NCBI GenBank assembly: GCA_016840385.1 | Contig: JAEOSL010000003.1 | Coordinates: 58,402-122,401, forward strand | Direction: 5' to 3' | Origin: Candidatus Thorarchaeota archaeon | Lineage (GTDB): Archaea; Asgardarchaeota; Thorarchaeia; Thorarchaeales; Thorarchaeaceae | Length of the DNA: 64,000 bases | Shown here: positions 17,744-25,685 of the stretch, in pieces | Position numbering within the stretch: the first letter of the stretch is position 1 | Layout of the letters: each line of letters begins with the position of its first letter | Made by a program: the position numbers and the translations under genes | Notes under the pieces: model-generated | What the model saw: the letters and a program-made list of their open reading frames with translations, nothing else | What the model was told of the DNA's origin: nothing | The model's database searches: none

Positions 17744-18544
17744 TCATACTGAATTTGCATAATCTAAAGCTAATCTGATTCTCTCTTTGAGAATCTCGGC
17801 TGATTTTTCTACAATTTCTTCAGGAGTAAGGGCTCCTGTTGATTCGACCTTGAACAGAAAGCTGTTCTTTTTGGAATCTATTGTGATTGCTCCGGGTTCG
17901 CAGACTTCGACGCAAGCCTCACAGAGGCTACAGTCCAGAGTGTTTTGTGTCGCGATTGTATCACCCTCAACAAGAAGGATATTCTTAGGGCATACTTTGA
18001 CACAGTCCCCACATTGATTGCATTTGTCCTTGTTAACTTCGACAATTGGAACATATTTGTACGATACTGTTGAAACTGGTTGGAACTTTGCGTTTTCTAC
18101 ACCCTTTCCAAGACGAGCATATGCTTCAATGATCAGACGTTGATTAGGAGCAAGCTTCACTAGGGGAATTTCACCTAATGCAGGAACAATTTTCGGATCT
18201 TGTGACGATAAGTCACGAGAATAGACCATTTCCTCTTCATCGCCAGCCTGTTTTTCAAGTGTGAGTGTACATTGACAAAGGCTACAGCCTTTTCCTTCAC
18301 AGTCACACACCTCTGGGAGATTATAACTCTCCAAATCTGTTACTAGAGGTACAAGGCCCATTCTATGAGCTAGCATTTCATCGTACATGACGCTAGTATT
18401 TTCAAGGACAAGTACTTCATCTATTGCCATCGCCGGCAATCTAGTAAGCATGGTTCTCCTAAGCGCGTTTGCAAAGGCGACATCCAACCCTTCAGCTAAG
18501 AAGTGAACGATGTTTTCTTGCTTGCGTATAATTGTGATTTCCAT
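17744..18544 (-). CDS. rpoD: RNA polymerase subunit D (Rpb3) with two [4Fe-4S] motifs
   Basis: A 266-aa alpha-like subunit. The dimerisation core (FANALRRTMLTRLPAMAIDEV) is split by an insert holding a short Cys-rich CDCEGKGCSLCQC segment and a ferredoxin-like domain with two full CxxCxxCxxxC motifs (CNQCGDCVKVC and CSLCEACVEVC). Archaeal RpoD proteins vary in how many clusters they keep; both appear intact here. ATG at 18544 follows AGGTGA. It heads the operon. uS13, uS4 and uS11, which often precede it, are absent from this locus. Confidence 0.95.
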   Translation of the reverse strand: MEITIIRKQENIVHFLAEGLDVAFANALRRTMLTRLPAMAIDEVLVLENTSVMYDEMLAHRMGLVPLVTDLESYNLPEVCDCEGKGCSLCQCTLTLEKQAGDEEEMVYSRDLSSQDPKIVPALGEIPLVKLAPNQRLIIEAYARLGKGVENAKFQPVSTVSYKYVPIVEVNKDKCNQCGDCVKVCPKNILLVEGDTIATQNTLDCSLCEACVEVCEPGAITIDSKKNSFLFKVESTGALTPEEIVEKSAEILKERIRLALDYANSV

Positions 18545-18677
18545 ATACTCACCTGACCGCGGATGTTCATTGGTACCCAAAAGACATGTTCTTCCCGGAT
18601 GGACTCGCCAAATGGTTCAGAGAACTCAACTGGCTCATTCGCCCATGCCTTGGGCAATTTGCTCTTTTTTACTCTTT

Positions 18678-18687
18678 GTATAAAAGC
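18678..18687 (-). promoter_or_regulatory. Candidate TATA box of the rpoD operon
   Basis: On the minus strand the sequence is GCTTTTATAC, an archaeal-type TATA element. Transcription would begin near 18652, leaving a leader of about 105 nt before rpoD. A second weaker box (CTTTATAC) lies about 20 bp further upstream. The 18545-18677 leader shows no protein gene. Confidence 0.45.
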
Positions 18688-18749
18688 CTTGTCCTACGTA
18701 TAAAGATAGAGAGCCTTCTGGTACAATGAACTGTTGCTACTGAGAACTA

Positions 18750-19247
18750 TCATGCAGCAACTTGGACCATATCACGTAATCCGTTAACAATGAGTTTGTA
18801 GCCGTTCAGACGTTCTTTAGGATTGATTGCAACCATTCCAAAAGTTGGAACTCCTAGCAGATCCTGTACAGATTCTGGTCGCATTGATCCAGGTAGGTCT
18901 TGCTTGTTTGCTACTGCGATTACTTTTGCTCCACGTAGATTGTCCTTGTACTTTTCGAGGAGTTGACGTGTTTTGAGAACAGCCTTTGGATTACTCTCAG
19001 TGACTACAACAACCATTGTGCTACCTCTCATAAAATCAGGCCATAGAAACTCAAAATGTTGTTGCCCACCCATCTCAACTAGTGAAACCTTTGTATTAGC
19101 GTCAATTGTGATGGTTCCACAATTCATTCCTGGTGTTGGCTGGTAATTAGTTTCTAATTTTTGTACTCCATCAGTAAGGAGTTTAATCAGAGTCGATTTA
19201 CCTGCGTAACCGGAACCCATTAGGGCGACTTTGACATATTCAGTCAT
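18750..19247 (-). CDS. Arf/Sar-like small GTPase
   Basis: A small GTPase of about 165 aa: G1 GSGYAGKST (residues 11-19), a switch I with conserved Thr (PTPGMNCGTI), the Arf-like switch II GGQQHFEFLWPDF, and G4 NKQDLP (114-119). The usual Asp of DxxGGQ is replaced (VEMGGQ), and the G5 SAK is replaced by AINP. ATG at 19247 has GGAG eight bases upstream; a GTG at 19316 would add 23 residues. There is no N-terminal amphipathic helix or lipidation motif with the short start. Such GTPases are abundant in Asgard archaea; the partner is unknown. Divergent from egsA. Confidence 0.85.
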   Translation of the reverse strand: MTEYVKVALMGSGYAGKSTLIKLLTDGVQKLETNYQPTPGMNCGTITIDANTKVSLVEMGGQQHFEFLWPDFMRGSTMVVVVTESNPKAVLKTRQLLEKYKDNLRGAKVIAVANKQDLPGSMRPESVQDLLGVPTFGMVAINPKERLNGYKLIVNGLRDMVQVAA

Positions 19248-19384
19248 GAGAGCTGTCTCCGAGTTGAACACGTTTGGTGAATGTATAGACTGTAGTATTT
19301 CAGGGGTAACACTCACTTCTGAACAGACGCCCGCTTGTATCTATACTTAAGAATACTGTAAGGCAGATAGATTTGGCGCGATAG

Positions 19385-19403
19385 AAGCTCTTAACAAGAG
19401 CTT
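19385..19403 (+). promoter_or_regulatory. egsA: Inverted repeat in the egsA leader
   Basis: A perfect 8-bp inverted repeat with 3-nt loop (AAGCTCTT AAC AAGAGCTT) lies between a TATA-like CTTAAGAATA (about 19348) and the AAAGGAG ribosome site of glycerol-1-phosphate dehydrogenase. It could be an operator or an RNA hairpin in the leader. Role not known. Confidence 0.4.
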
Positions 19404-19431
19404 GAGTTTCGAAGAAAAAGGAGCTAAATAG

Positions 19432-20424
19432 ATGTCCTGTACTGGGCCAGCAACAATTGTAATTGCAGATGGAGCCCTAGAGGAACTCAGGACTATATTG
19501 AAAGATTACTCTAGTCCATTGATTGTGACTGATGAAGTGATTCATGCTCAGTATTCGAATACTTTGGAAGAGATAATTGAAGCACCTTGTAAATGGGTAA
19601 TGGCTTCTGCATATCCCCGTAACTCACCTCTCTCTCTCGAGGGTGTAGACATCGTGATAGGATTCGGGGGAGGTGCAAGTCTAGACGTTGCAAAACTCAT
19701 AGCTCGGGATACAAATCTTGACTGGATATCAGTACCTACAGCGGCTTCTCATGATGGAATTGCTAGTGAAGTAGCCTCAGTTAGTCATGGTGGATACAAA
19801 TATTCAGAGAAATGTAAAGGTCCTCTTGCAGTCATTGCTGACACATCTATCATCTCAAAGGCACCACCCAGGCTAAAATTAGCAGGTCTTGGGGATATCA
19901 TCTGTAAGACATCCAGTCTAGCAGAGTGGAAATTAGCTCATGAAATAAAGGGTGAACCCTTTGATGCGCAGGTCTACGAGATTGTGGACAATGCGCTAAC
20001 ATCAGTATTGAAGGATGACAGCTTTGAAACTTTGATCAGAGCCGAGATTGATGCAGGTAGAGCAATGAGTATGTTTGGTAGTTCACGTCCCTGTTCAGGT
20101 ACTGAGCATGCAATCTCACATGCTATGGATAGAATTGACTCAGATTTGCATGGACTCCAAGTTGCATTTGCCACACCAATCTGTCTCTACTATCTACAAG
20201 AAGCAGGATATATCGAGTATAAACCAGAGAAAATCCAAGAATTCATGGTCAATCAACAGATGCCTACTACTTTTGATGCAATTAACACCAATCTGGCAGC
20301 ATTTGTAGAGGATATTCATCATGCACTGAAAATCATGAAGAAACGAGATCGCTACTCAGTTCTAGAACATCTCAATGTAGATGATGGAAATCTTACGATG
20401 GCATTGAAGGATTTAGGCTATTAA
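19432..20424 (+). CDS. egsA: sn-Glycerol-1-phosphate dehydrogenase
   Basis: A 330-aa iron/zinc alcohol dehydrogenase-like enzyme with the NAD(P) glycine stretch GFGGGASLDVAKLIA, PTAASHDGIASEVAS and the metal-binding HAISHAMD and LHGLQVAF segments. It reduces dihydroxyacetone phosphate to glycerol-1-phosphate, giving archaeal lipids their stereochemistry. The mevalonate operon lies 4 kb upstream, so two committed steps of archaeal membrane synthesis are encoded close together. The ATG has AAAGGAG eight bases upstream. Confidence 0.95.
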   Translation: MSCTGPATIVIADGALEELRTILKDYSSPLIVTDEVIHAQYSNTLEEIIEAPCKWVMASAYPRNSPLSLEGVDIVIGFGGGASLDVAKLIARDTNLDWISVPTAASHDGIASEVASVSHGGYKYSEKCKGPLAVIADTSIISKAPPRLKLAGLGDIICKTSSLAEWKLAHEIKGEPFDAQVYEIVDNALTSVLKDDSFETLIRAEIDAGRAMSMFGSSRPCSGTEHAISHAMDRIDSDLHGLQVAFATPICLYYLQEAGYIEYKPEKIQEFMVNQQMPTTFDAINTNLAAFVEDIHHALKIMKKRDRYSVLEHLNVDDGNLTMALKDLGY

Positions 20425-20462
20425 CAACTGTGAAATGAATTTTCAATATGCTAGTTCGACAG

Positions 20463-20471
20463 TTTTAAAAG
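20463..20471 (+). promoter_or_regulatory. Candidate TATA box for the eL8-eS28-eL24 operon
   Basis: TTTTAAAAG, about 90 bp before the eL8 ATG. This predicts a leader of roughly 60 nt containing the C/D-like element next listed. Confidence 0.5.
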
Positions 20472-20522
20472 AATCAGGTCAGACGGCGCAGAAGAGTCTG
20501 TTCCTGTAGGAATAGGCAAAAT

Positions 20523-20546
20523 ACCGATGAAGAAATAAACTGAGGT
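20523..20546 (+). promoter_or_regulatory. Possible K-turn (box C/D-like) in the eL8 leader, overlapping the ribosome site
   Basis: The leader contains GATGA (20526-20530) and CTGA (20540-20543). G-A-T-G can pair with C-T-G-A to form the tandem sheared pairs of a kink-turn, and flanking TACC/GGTA are complementary. The CTGA shares bases with the Shine-Dalgarno GAGGT. eL8 (L7Ae) binds exactly this motif, so binding would block its own translation; such autoregulation is known in other archaea. The bulge geometry is not canonical, so the call is tentative. Confidence 0.4.
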
Positions 20547-20554
20547 AAATGGTA

Positions 20555-20926
20555 ATGCCAAAACCAAGTTTTGTTGAATGGGAAGCCACAGAGGAACTTC
20601 AGAAGAAGGCCCTTGAGGCTCTTGAAATAGCCAAGGATACTGGTAGAATAAAGAAGGGAATTAACGAAGCGACCAAGAGTATTGAGCGTGGAGTGGCCCG
20701 TTTAGTGATTGTTGCTGAGGATGTAGAACCCCCAGAGATAATTATGTACCTTCCAGGTCTTTGTGATGACAAAAAGATCCCCTACATATTCGTGCGGAAT
20801 AAGGGAGATCTTGGTAAAGCTGTTGGAATAGAAAGACCTACTGCTGCTGTCGCAATAATTGTTGATGGTAAAGCAAAGGATCTGGTTGACGACCTAGTCG
20901 AGAAGATCAACGGCCTCCGCAAGTAA
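20555..20926 (+). CDS. rpl7ae: Ribosomal protein eL8 (L7Ae), K-turn binding protein
   Basis: About 123 aa with the L7Ae RNA-binding core ([48 protein letters not shown]). It works in the large subunit, box C/D and H/ACA RNPs and RNase P. ATG at 20555 follows GAGGT by eight bases; an ATG at 20549 is too close. First gene of the eL8-eS28-eL24 operon. Confidence 0.96.
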   Translation: MPKPSFVEWEATEELQKKALEALEIAKDTGRIKKGINEATKSIERGVARLVIVAEDVEPPEIIMYLPGLCDDKKIPYIFVRNKGDLGKAVGIERPTAAVAIIVDGKAKDLVDDLVEKINGLRK

Positions 20927-20945
20927 GATTCAGGTGATGCTTTCG

Positions 20946-21170
20946 ATGAGCAAAGATGAAGAAGCAACTCCAGCTATTCCTGCCGAAGTAATCCAGCTCT
21001 TAGGACGAACAGGTGTGACCGGTGAGATTACACAAGTTCGTGTAAAGATTCTGGATGGTAGGGATAGAGGACGAGTCCTGACTCGAAATGTTAAGGGGCC
21101 TGTAAGAGAAGGAGATATTCTCATTCTACGAGAAACTGAGCGAGAAGCTCGCAAAATGCGGAAACGGTGA
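20946..21170 (+). CDS. rps28e: Ribosomal protein eS28
   Basis: About 74 aa with the eS28 pattern ([45 protein letters not shown], ending [14 protein letters not shown]). ATG at 20946 follows AGGTGAT seven bases upstream; GTG 20934 and ATG 20937 lie in that site. Operon member. Confidence 0.95.
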   Translation: MSKDEEATPAIPAEVIQLLGRTGVTGEITQVRVKILDGRDRGRVLTRNVKGPVREGDILILRETEREARKMRKR

Positions 21171-21176
21171 TAAATC

Positions 21177-21377
21177 ATGGTTGGAACGCAAAAATGCAGT
21201 TTCTGTGGGAAAGATATCGAACCTGGAACTGGTATGGCTTTCGTCCAAACTAAGGACGGAGCAGTATTCTGGTTCTGTTCTAACAAGTGCAAAGTTAACA
21301 GAGTAAAACGTGGTATGAAGCCTAGAGATACAAAATGGACTGCCGGATATCAAAAAGGCGGTAAGGCTTCACGCTAG
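21177..21377 (+). CDS. rpl24e: Ribosomal protein eL24
   Basis: A 66-aa zinc-finger ribosomal protein with CSFCGKDIEPGTG and FCSNKCKVNRVKRGMKPR. The ATG follows GGTGA six bases upstream, seven bases after the eS28 stop. Last gene of the rightward operon before a bidirectional terminator. Confidence 0.96.
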   Translation: MVGTQKCSFCGKDIEPGTGMAFVQTKDGAVFWFCSNKCKVNRVKRGMKPRDTKWTAGYQKGGKASR

Positions 21378-21400
21378 ACGATTATTTCTGTTTAGAAAAA

Positions 21401-21434
21401 GAAACCAAGGGTGGCTTTTGCCACCTTAGGTTTC
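21401..21434. terminator. Convergent hairpin terminator between eL24 and ndk
   Basis: A long near-perfect stem (GAAACCAAGGGTGGC, loop TTTT, GCCACCTTAGGTTTC) followed on the plus strand by a T-rich run (CTGTTTTTT). It touches the ndk stop codon and can serve both converging transcripts. Confidence 0.6.
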
Positions 21435-22099
21435 TAATCTGTTTTTTCTACCTCTTCAATTATGAAGTCAAACACGACCTTGGCGAGTGTGTCTGTATCA
21501 TTCTTATCGATGCCAGCAGCATCTTTTGCGAAGAGATTTTTCAATGAATTAAGGACATTATCTGAAGTATCACGATGCTCAATTGCATCTTTTACAGCAC
21601 TTCGTAGATCCATAGTATAATCAGCATCACCTGTGAGGTGTTTCTGGATGTAGGATTTTGCAACCTCCTCAGCATCTGCAGACTCCTTGAGACCACTCTC
21701 TGTGGTCCATAGTTTCACCTCATCTGAAGCAGTTTCAGGAGCGTCTGAAGCATGAGCGATGTTGATTCCTGCCCAGATACCATATTTACCTCTTAGTGAA
21801 TCAGGGTCTGCTTTTTGAACAAAAGTTGCTCCAAGGGCATCACGAACACCTTGAATTACATCATCAGCTTCGAAAATCATAGTAAGAACAGGAGCCGAAG
21901 ATATGAAATCCACTAACCATGGAAAGAATGGCTTTTCTTTGTGGACTCCGTAATGTAATTTAGCTAAAGACTCTGGTACTTTCATCTCTTGGAATGCCAC
22001 AAGCTTGTAGCCTCTGTCTAGGAGTGCCTTGAGAACCAGTGCACTAACTCTACGACGTGCAGTACCATCAGGTTTGATAATTACAAATGATCGTTCCAA
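21434..22099 (-). CDS. ndk: Nucleoside diphosphate kinase with C-terminal extension
   Basis: Residues 1-142 form the NDK domain (SFVIIKPDGTARR, catalytic His116 in NIAHASD, SDEVKLW). It transfers the gamma phosphate between nucleoside tri- and diphosphates. A 75-residue acidic/helical extension (after KLWTTESGL) is longer than the usual 135-150 aa protein. The start is TTG at 22099 behind GGTGAT. In many archaea ndk lies between eL24 and infB on the same strand; here it occupies that slot but is inverted. Confidence 0.92.
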   Translation of the reverse strand: MERSFVIIKPDGTARRRVSALVLKALLDRGYKLVAFQEMKVPESLAKLHYGVHKEKPFFPWLVDFISSAPVLTMIFEADDVIQGVRDALGATFVQKADPDSLRGKYGIWAGINIAHASDAPETASDEVKLWTTESGLKESADAEEVAKSYIQKHLTGDADYTMDLRSAVKDAIEHRDTSDNVLNSLKNLFAKDAAGIDKNDTDTLAKVVFDFIIEEVEKTD

Positions 22100-22192
22100 A
22101 TCAAATCACCTATAGTTTGATACATATTGACCGTATCTACACTTCTCGCTGTGAGATTGAAGAATATAATCCATTTCATTCAGGAGTAAAAT

Positions 22193-22207
22193 ATGAATGA
22201 TGGTTGA
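22193..22207 (+). other. Four-codon upstream ORF before infB
   Basis: AGGAG (22182-22186) stands six bases before ATG AAT GAT GGT TGA. A second frame (ATG at 22200, seven codons) overlaps it and ends at 22223. The best ribosome site in the leader thus serves a tiny ORF rather than infB, which could make infB translation depend on reinitiation. Alternatively it marks an old infB start lost by an indel. Confidence 0.3.
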
Positions 22208-22268
22208 AACGACACTTTCATAACTGTTGTACAAAAACCAACAGCCAATTCCTTGTGAGGTGTCACCC

Positions 22269-24050
22269 TTGACAGAAGCAGGTAAACTACGTTCACCAAT
22301 TGTAACGGTGCTAGGTCATATTGATCATGGAAAGACATCGCTTCTTGATAAGATGCGAGGAACCGGAGTGCAAGATAGAGAAGCAGCAGGAATTACGCAA
22401 CATATCGGTGCATCATTCTTTCCAACTGAAACGATTCTATCAATCTGTGGAGACCTTCTCAAGGCTGTTAAGACTGAACTAACTATTGATGGTCTTCTTT
22501 TCATTGACACTCCAGGACATGAAGCGTATCTCAATTTACGAAGACGTGGAGGAGCAATTGCAGACATTGCTATCCTTGTAGTTGATATTAACGAGGGTCC
22601 ACTCACTCAATCATATGAATCATTGAAGATTCTTCTTTCCGGAAAAACACCATTTTTGATTGCTGCGAATAAACTTGACAAAGTACCGGGCTGGAGAAAG
22701 AAAGAGGGAATGTCCCTCTTTGAAGCTATTAAGGCACAGGGAATGTCAACTCAATCTGAAGTAGATAGAAGAATTTACGAAATTGTTGGAGCACTCTCTT
22801 CAAACAAAATCCAATCAGAACGGTTTGATCGTGTTGAAGATTTTCAAAAAACAGTAGCAATTGTACCTACAAGTGCTAAAACTGGTACTGGAATCCCAGA
22901 ACTTCTGATGGTACTTTCAGGCCTGACCCAGCAATACATGAAAGAGCGACTTGCTGTGTCAACGGGACCTGCAGTAGGAGCTGTTCTTGAAGTAAGAGAA
23001 GAAATTGGTCTTGGGATTACTCTTGATACTATCATCTATGATGGAGTGTTGAAGAAGACCGACACTGTAGTTATCGGTGGACTTGATGGAGTAATTGTGA
23101 CTAAAATCAGAGCATTACTTCAACCAAAACCTCTTGATGAGATTCGAGACCCTAAGGAAAAGTTCACACATGTAGATATTGTTCATGCAGCAGCAGGTGT
23201 TAAGATAGTAGCCCCCGATATTGAAGGAGCAGTAGCAGGTGCACCTGTCTATGCTGTTACAAATCCTGAAAAACTTGAAGAAATCAAGCAAAAAGTTGCA
23301 GATGAGGTTGGTTCAATCAGAATTCAAACTGATACATCAGGTATCATTGTGAAGACTGATACACTAGGGTCTCTAGAAGCTGTAACACAGTTTTTGCAGG
23401 ATCGGCATATTCCAGTACGTGCTGCGGATGTTGGTCCTGTTGTGAAGCGTGATATCGTAGAGGCTCAGGCTTCTGGTGATGGGGACCCACTTAATTCAGT
23501 AGTTTTAGGATTCAACGTGAAAATTGCTTCAGAGATAGAAGATCTCGCTGCTGAACTAGGTGTTGAAGTGTTCATAAATGAGGTCATCTATAGATTATAC
23601 GATGATTACTATGCTTGGCTAATTGTGAAAAGAGAACAAGCAAAAGCTGAGTCATTGGGCTCAATTATTAGACCGGGAAAGATAGTGCTCAATCCAGATT
23701 ATGTGTTCAGAAATAAAAATCCAGCAGTTGTAGGTGTCAAGGTTCATGGTGTAATAAAACCAAGAACCGCACTAATCAATGAAGAAGGCAAGAGAGTTGG
23801 TACAATTCTTCAGATTCAGGACCGTAGTGTATCCATAGATGAAGCAACTGATGGAATGGAAGTTGCTGTATCAATAAGAGGTCCTACTATTGGACGACAG
23901 GTCAAGAGTGATGAGATTCTGTATATAGATGTCCCAGACAAGCAGATACTTGCTATCAGGAAGAAATTCAAAGATGATTTGTCTCCTCCAGAGAAAGAAG
24001 TCTTGGAAGAACTCACCACCATTAAGCGTGCTGCGGGTCGCTTTGTATAG
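22269..24050 (+). CDS. infB: Translation initiation factor aIF5B (aIF2/5B)
   Basis: About 593 aa. GTPase domain with GHIDHGKTSLLD, switch segment GITQHIGASF, DTPGHEAY and NKLDKVPGW, then the eIF5B-type beta barrels and C-terminal domains; the long bacterial IF2 N-terminus is absent. It promotes subunit joining and placement of initiator tRNA. No ATG precedes the domain. TTG at 22269 has GAGGTG six bases upstream and puts LTEAGKLRSPIVTVLGH at the N-terminus; TTG at 22227 is the longest frame. Confidence 0.95.
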   Translation: MTEAGKLRSPIVTVLGHIDHGKTSLLDKMRGTGVQDREAAGITQHIGASFFPTETILSICGDLLKAVKTELTIDGLLFIDTPGHEAYLNLRRRGGAIADIAILVVDINEGPLTQSYESLKILLSGKTPFLIAANKLDKVPGWRKKEGMSLFEAIKAQGMSTQSEVDRRIYEIVGALSSNKIQSERFDRVEDFQKTVAIVPTSAKTGTGIPELLMVLSGLTQQYMKERLAVSTGPAVGAVLEVREEIGLGITLDTIIYDGVLKKTDTVVIGGLDGVIVTKIRALLQPKPLDEIRDPKEKFTHVDIVHAAAGVKIVAPDIEGAVAGAPVYAVTNPEKLEEIKQKVADEVGSIRIQTDTSGIIVKTDTLGSLEAVTQFLQDRHIPVRAADVGPVVKRDIVEAQASGDGDPLNSVVLGFNVKIASEIEDLAAELGVEVFINEVIYRLYDDYYAWLIVKREQAKAESLGSIIRPGKIVLNPDYVFRNKNPAVVGVKVHGVIKPRTALINEEGKRVGTILQIQDRSVSIDEATDGMEVAVSIRGPTIGRQVKSDEILYIDVPDKQILAIRKKFKDDLSPPEKEVLEELTTIKRAAGRFV

Positions 24051-24068
24051 ACATGTACCATCAACAAT

Positions 24069-24077
24069 GTTTTTAGG
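24069..24077 (+). promoter_or_regulatory. TATA box of SRP RNA
   Basis: CAACAATGTTTTTAGGG lies with its T-rich core about 27 bases before the predicted SRP RNA 5' end. The same CAA/CACAATGTTT core occurs upstream of both tRNA-Ser genes, so it looks like the strong promoter type used for stable RNAs here. Confidence 0.5.
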
Positions 24078-24098
24078 GATTCCCTCGAAACCTCAGAT

Positions 24099-24417
24099 TG
24101 CGATGGGTAGGGCCGGGTCGTTTGGCGCGACCTGTAATCGGTAAATGTCAATAGCCGAGGTCAGTAACCCGCATCGAGGATGAACCGGAACGTCGTTGGG
24201 TCCAGTCGCAGGACGTTGACGTGTGGTCTCTGGAGTCTGTCTCTGACATACCAGCATTCGTAGGTTTGCTGCGATTGTCATAAACTTCCGAAATGTGTCA
24301 GGCCCTGGCGGGAGCAGCACTAAGGATGAGGGGTGGAGCCCCAGAGAGTGCCGCATTGAGAATTGCACTGATCCGCCCTTCGATTACCGACATTCGGAAT
24401 GTAGGAGCCGTCGCACC
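24099..24417 (+). ncRNA. Signal recognition particle RNA (7S)
   Basis: The 5' TGCGATGG pairs with the 3' CCGTCGCA to close helix 1. The 5' domain has the archaeal pattern AGGGCCGGGTCG...CCTGTAATCGG with the loops of helices 3 and 4. Helix 8 is clear near 24297: GTGTCAGGCCC TGGC GGGAGCAGCAC, with the asymmetric loop that binds SRP54; the tetraloop TGGC is unusual against the common GNAR. Length about 320 nt fits archaeal SRP RNA. A five-T run follows (24418-24422) as terminator. Ends are predicted to within a few bases. Confidence 0.9.
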
Positions 24418-24450
24418 TTTTTGGTTTGTTCGAAGATATTCAACACACAA

Positions 24451-25629
24451 CTACTGTATCATCTCAGTTCTGATTTTAACTCGTTTTCTTCTACGATAGA
24501 ATAATCCACCTGTAATAATCACTGCAACACCAATAATACTACCAACGATAGCAATAAACAATGGATCAGTCATTCCATTCCAGAGACGTGCTCCAAGGTC
24601 TGTCCCTCGTGTTGTCTTCAGTATCGTTCCACCATACCCAACAGCCCACCCATAAGTGCTGTTCAGGAAATCGAGTGCCATCATTCGACCATTGACTTGG
24701 CTTGAAACACTCTGGGCATACCAAGTATTCCCTCCGTCGGGGGTATACCTGATAGGGATTTCCAGTGCCACAATCCATCCATTTTCCTCAATGAAGAGGA
24801 TGTCAGTTAGATAGGGTAGCGTGAATCCACCAAATGGTGCACGACCAGGGATTGGCATTTGCTTCCAATCAATCCCATTTGATGTATGCATCAGATATCC
24901 ATCACCCACTGCCCAGCCCTCGTTATCATCCAACATGGAGAGAGACCAGCCACCATAGTCGTACACACGCGTCCATGTTTCAGCTCCATCAGTGCTATGA
25001 TATATACCATGAAAACCAGTAGCAAATACTTCAGTGTCTGATACAAAATGGAGATTGCGAGGGACATCATTAAATATCCAATCTGGAACGGAAATCCAGT
25101 TTGCTCCTCCATCAATGGTCTTGTACAACGTACTATTGGTTGCAGTCCACCCTGTATACTCATCAATGAATTTCACAAAGACAATCAAGTTCTGACCATC
25201 AACGATAACATGCTTCTCCCAGGTTTCCCCACAGTCGGAAGAGTGATAGAGCACCCCCCATGCAGATACCCAGATAGACTCGTCACTGATTATTTCAATT
25301 CGGTAATATTCCAAGTCAGTACCATTCTTCAGTTGTGTTTCCCATGTTTCTCCCGCATCAGCAGTATGCATAACAATTCCATTACCAGAGCTTCCATCAG
25401 TCCATTGACCTACTACCCACCCATGGGTCTCATTGAGAAATGCTACATCACTGAATACTGCATCTGTATAGTTCTGTTCCATTGCTATCCAAGTAGTTGT
25501 GTTTTGGTTTTCTGTTACAGTCCCAGAAACAATCACTAAAGAGGGGCATGTTGTGAGTACTAATCCAATAAGAACTAGAATGGCCATCAAATGTGATCTC
25601 TTGACCTGTGAGTCAATGATACGTTTCAT
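24451..25629 (-). CDS. Exported beta-propeller protein (YCF48/BNR-like), membrane anchored
   Basis: A 392-aa protein with N-terminal signal segment (MAILVLIGLVLTTCPSLVIV), then repeated units of the form GW(A/V)VG...G(I/Y)xxHTxDGGxTW (for example THGWVVGQ, HTADAGETWE, HSSDCGETWE, KTIDGGANW, HSTDGAETW, YTPDGGNTW). These are Asp-box/BNR repeats building a propeller, similar to YCF48. A C-terminal helix (PLFIAIVGSIIGVAVIITGGLF) plus RRRKRVK anchors it, with the propeller outside. Ligand unknown. Confidence 0.8.
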   Translation of the reverse strand: MKRIIDSQVKRSHLMAILVLIGLVLTTCPSLVIVSGTVTENQNTTTWIAMEQNYTDAVFSDVAFLNETHGWVVGQWTDGSSGNGIVMHTADAGETWETQLKNGTDLEYYRIEIISDESIWVSAWGVLYHSSDCGETWEKHVIVDGQNLIVFVKFIDEYTGWTATNSTLYKTIDGGANWISVPDWIFNDVPRNLHFVSDTEVFATGFHGIYHSTDGAETWTRVYDYGGWSLSMLDDNEGWAVGDGYLMHTSNGIDWKQMPIPGRAPFGGFTLPYLTDILFIEENGWIVALEIPIRYTPDGGNTWYAQSVSSQVNGRMMALDFLNSTYGWAVGYGGTILKTTRGTDLGARLWNGMTDPLFIAIVGSIIGVAVIITGGLFYRRRKRVKIRTEMIQ

Positions 25630-25685
25630 AGTTCAGATCATCTGCCTGAGCACAGATAGGGGTAATCTTCGAATAACCCTTTCGA

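Noticed and set aside
18586..18729. 47-codon plus-strand frame between rpoD and the Arf-like gene
   Set aside because: No ribosome site, and it overlaps the rpoD leader and TATA elements; no similarity recognised.
24093..24504. Short ORFs on both strands over 24.1-24.5 kb
   Set aside because: They lie on the SRP RNA, whose helices explain the sequence.
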